NCBI GenBank assembly: GCA_030690705.1 | Contig: JAUYGE010000022.1 | Span: forward strand, 1 to 5,874 | Direction of reading: 5' to 3' | Length of the DNA: 5,874 nucleotides | From: Dehalococcoidia bacterium | Lineage (GTDB): Bacteria; Chloroflexota; Dehalococcoidia; JAENJB01 | Shown here: in pieces, positions 5,162 to 5,874 of the stretch | Numbering within the stretch: the stretch's first letter is position 1 | Layout of the letters: every line of letters starts with the position of its first letter | Translations under genes and position numbers: made by a program | The notes under the pieces: generated by a model | Told to the model about the DNA's origin: nothing | The model's database searches: none | The model's input: only the letters and a program-made list of their open reading frames with translations

Positions 5162-5874
5162 GTGCGCCATAAGGTGACCGTGGTGGGCGCCGGCAACGTC
5201 GGCGCCACCTGCGCCCAGTACCTTTTCGAAAAAGGCTTCGCCGATGTCGTGCTGGCCGACGTGGTCAAGGGCCTGCCCCAGGGCAAAGCCCTGGACCTCT
5301 CTCATGCCAGCCCCATCCTCAACACCGACGCGCGCATCAACGGCACCAATAGCTATGAGGACACCGCCGGCTCCGACGTCGTCGTCATCACCGCCGGCAT
5401 CGCCCGCAAGCCCGGCATGAGCCGCGACGACCTCCTCCTCACCAATGCCAGGATTGTGCGCCAGGTGACGGAGCAAGTGGCCGGATTCTCTCCTGAGAGC
5501 ATTCTTATCGTAGTCTCCAATCCGCTCGATGCCATGACCTATCTCGCCCTTCACACCAGCCGGTTCCCCCGCCAGCGGGTCCTGGGCATGTCCGGAGCGT
5601 TGGATAGCGCCAGATTCAGAAGCCTGGTGGCGATGGAACTCGGCGCCTCCGTCAGTGATGTCTCCGCCATCGTCCTCGGCGGGCATGGCGATTCCATGGT
5701 GCCCCTGCCGCGGCTTTGCACGGTAGGCGGCATCCCGCTGGAGTCCCTGCTGCCTCCGGACAGGATTGAGCACCTGGTAGCTCGAACCATAAACGCCGGC
5801 GCCGAGATTGTGGCGCTGCTGCAGACCGGCAGCGCCTACTATGCCCCGGGAGCCGCCATTGCCGGGATGGTAGA
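5162..5874 (+). CDS. mdh: Malate dehydrogenase, LDH-like type (3' partial)
   Basis: The frame runs open to the window end, giving 237 complete codons of an enzyme usually about 307-320 residues long, so roughly 70 or more C-terminal residues are missing. It starts at GTG, immediately after the icd TAA, with AGAGGT 7 bases upstream. The Rossmann motif GAGNVG (9-14) and the acidic D33 at the end of the second strand point to NAD(H). The active-site loop [11 protein letters not shown] (81-91) has R82, where lactate dehydrogenases have Gln, marking malate/oxaloacetate specificity, and R88. N120 (SNPLDAMTY), D148 and R151 (GALDSARF) and catalytic H175 ([10 protein letters not shown]) complete the active site. 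It interconverts malate and oxaloacetate in the cytoplasm. With pycB upstream, it may run reductively to supply malate and fumarate. Fumarase genes would be a natural continuation beyond the window, as I recall from Dehalococcoides; this is not seen here. Confidence 0.95.
   Translation, partial: MRHKVTVVGAGNVGATCAQYLFEKGFADVVLADVVKGLPQGKALDLSHASPILNTDARINGTNSYEDTAGSDVVVITAGIARKPGMSRDDLLLTNARIVRQVTEQVAGFSPESILIVVSNPLDAMTYLALHTSRFPRQRVLGMSGALDSARFRSLVAMELGASVSDVSAIVLGGHGDSMVPLPRLCTVGGIPLESLLPPDRIEHLVARTINAGAEIVALLQTGSAYYAPGAAIAGMV

Noticed and set aside
5162..5874. L-lactate dehydrogenase as the identity of the last gene
   Set aside because: R82 in the active-site loop stands where lactate dehydrogenases have Gln, and the flanking sequence [11 protein letters not shown] is typical of malate dehydrogenase.

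Overview
The window holds a compact block of central carbon metabolism from a GC-rich bacterium: five genes on the + strand, cut at both ends. In order they are a pyruvate carboxylase/oxaloacetate decarboxylase-type biotin enzyme (pycB-like, start outside the window), a two-gene aconitase/isopropylmalate dehydratase-family enzyme (large and small subunits), an isocitrate dehydrogenase (icd) and an LDH-like malate dehydrogenase (mdh, end outside the window). The order hydratase large/small - isocitrate dehydrogenase - malate dehydrogenase matches what I recall of Dehalococcoides and relatives (Chloroflexota, Dehalococcoidia), which run an incomplete TCA pathway. That assignment rests on memory of gene order and repeat style, not on a database search. 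The base composition looks more GC-rich than Dehalococcoides itself, so an uncultured relative is more likely.

Layout: 1-1947 pycB-like gene. 1948-2269 is a non-coding gap almost filled by a 284-bp nested inverted-repeat cluster (1966-2249) of four REP-like units, two per orientation. 2270-5874 is a tight run of four genes with gaps of 7, 41 and 0 bases, probably one operon. Good Shine-Dalgarno sites precede the small subunit, icd and mdh. None is visible before the large subunit, which instead has a possible -10 box six bases upstream of its ATG. A strong hairpin straddles the small-subunit stop codon.

Together the genes would make oxaloacetate from pyruvate (PycB), reduce it to malate (Mdh, reductive branch), and turn citrate through isocitrate into 2-oxoglutarate (the hydratase pair acting as aconitase, plus Icd) for glutamate synthesis. 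The hydratase pair looks like a LeuCD/HacAB enzyme by sequence, but its neighbours argue for an aconitase role.

I see no defence system, phage, CRISPR array, tRNA or rRNA and no clearly novel system. The points worth a second look are the repeat cluster with compensatory stem changes, the intercistronic hairpin, an Asp-to-Glu change at a predicted metal ligand of isocitrate dehydrogenase together with an NADP-type cofactor signature, an altered specificity loop in the small hydratase subunit, an 11-proline run in PycB, and a possible leaderless start.
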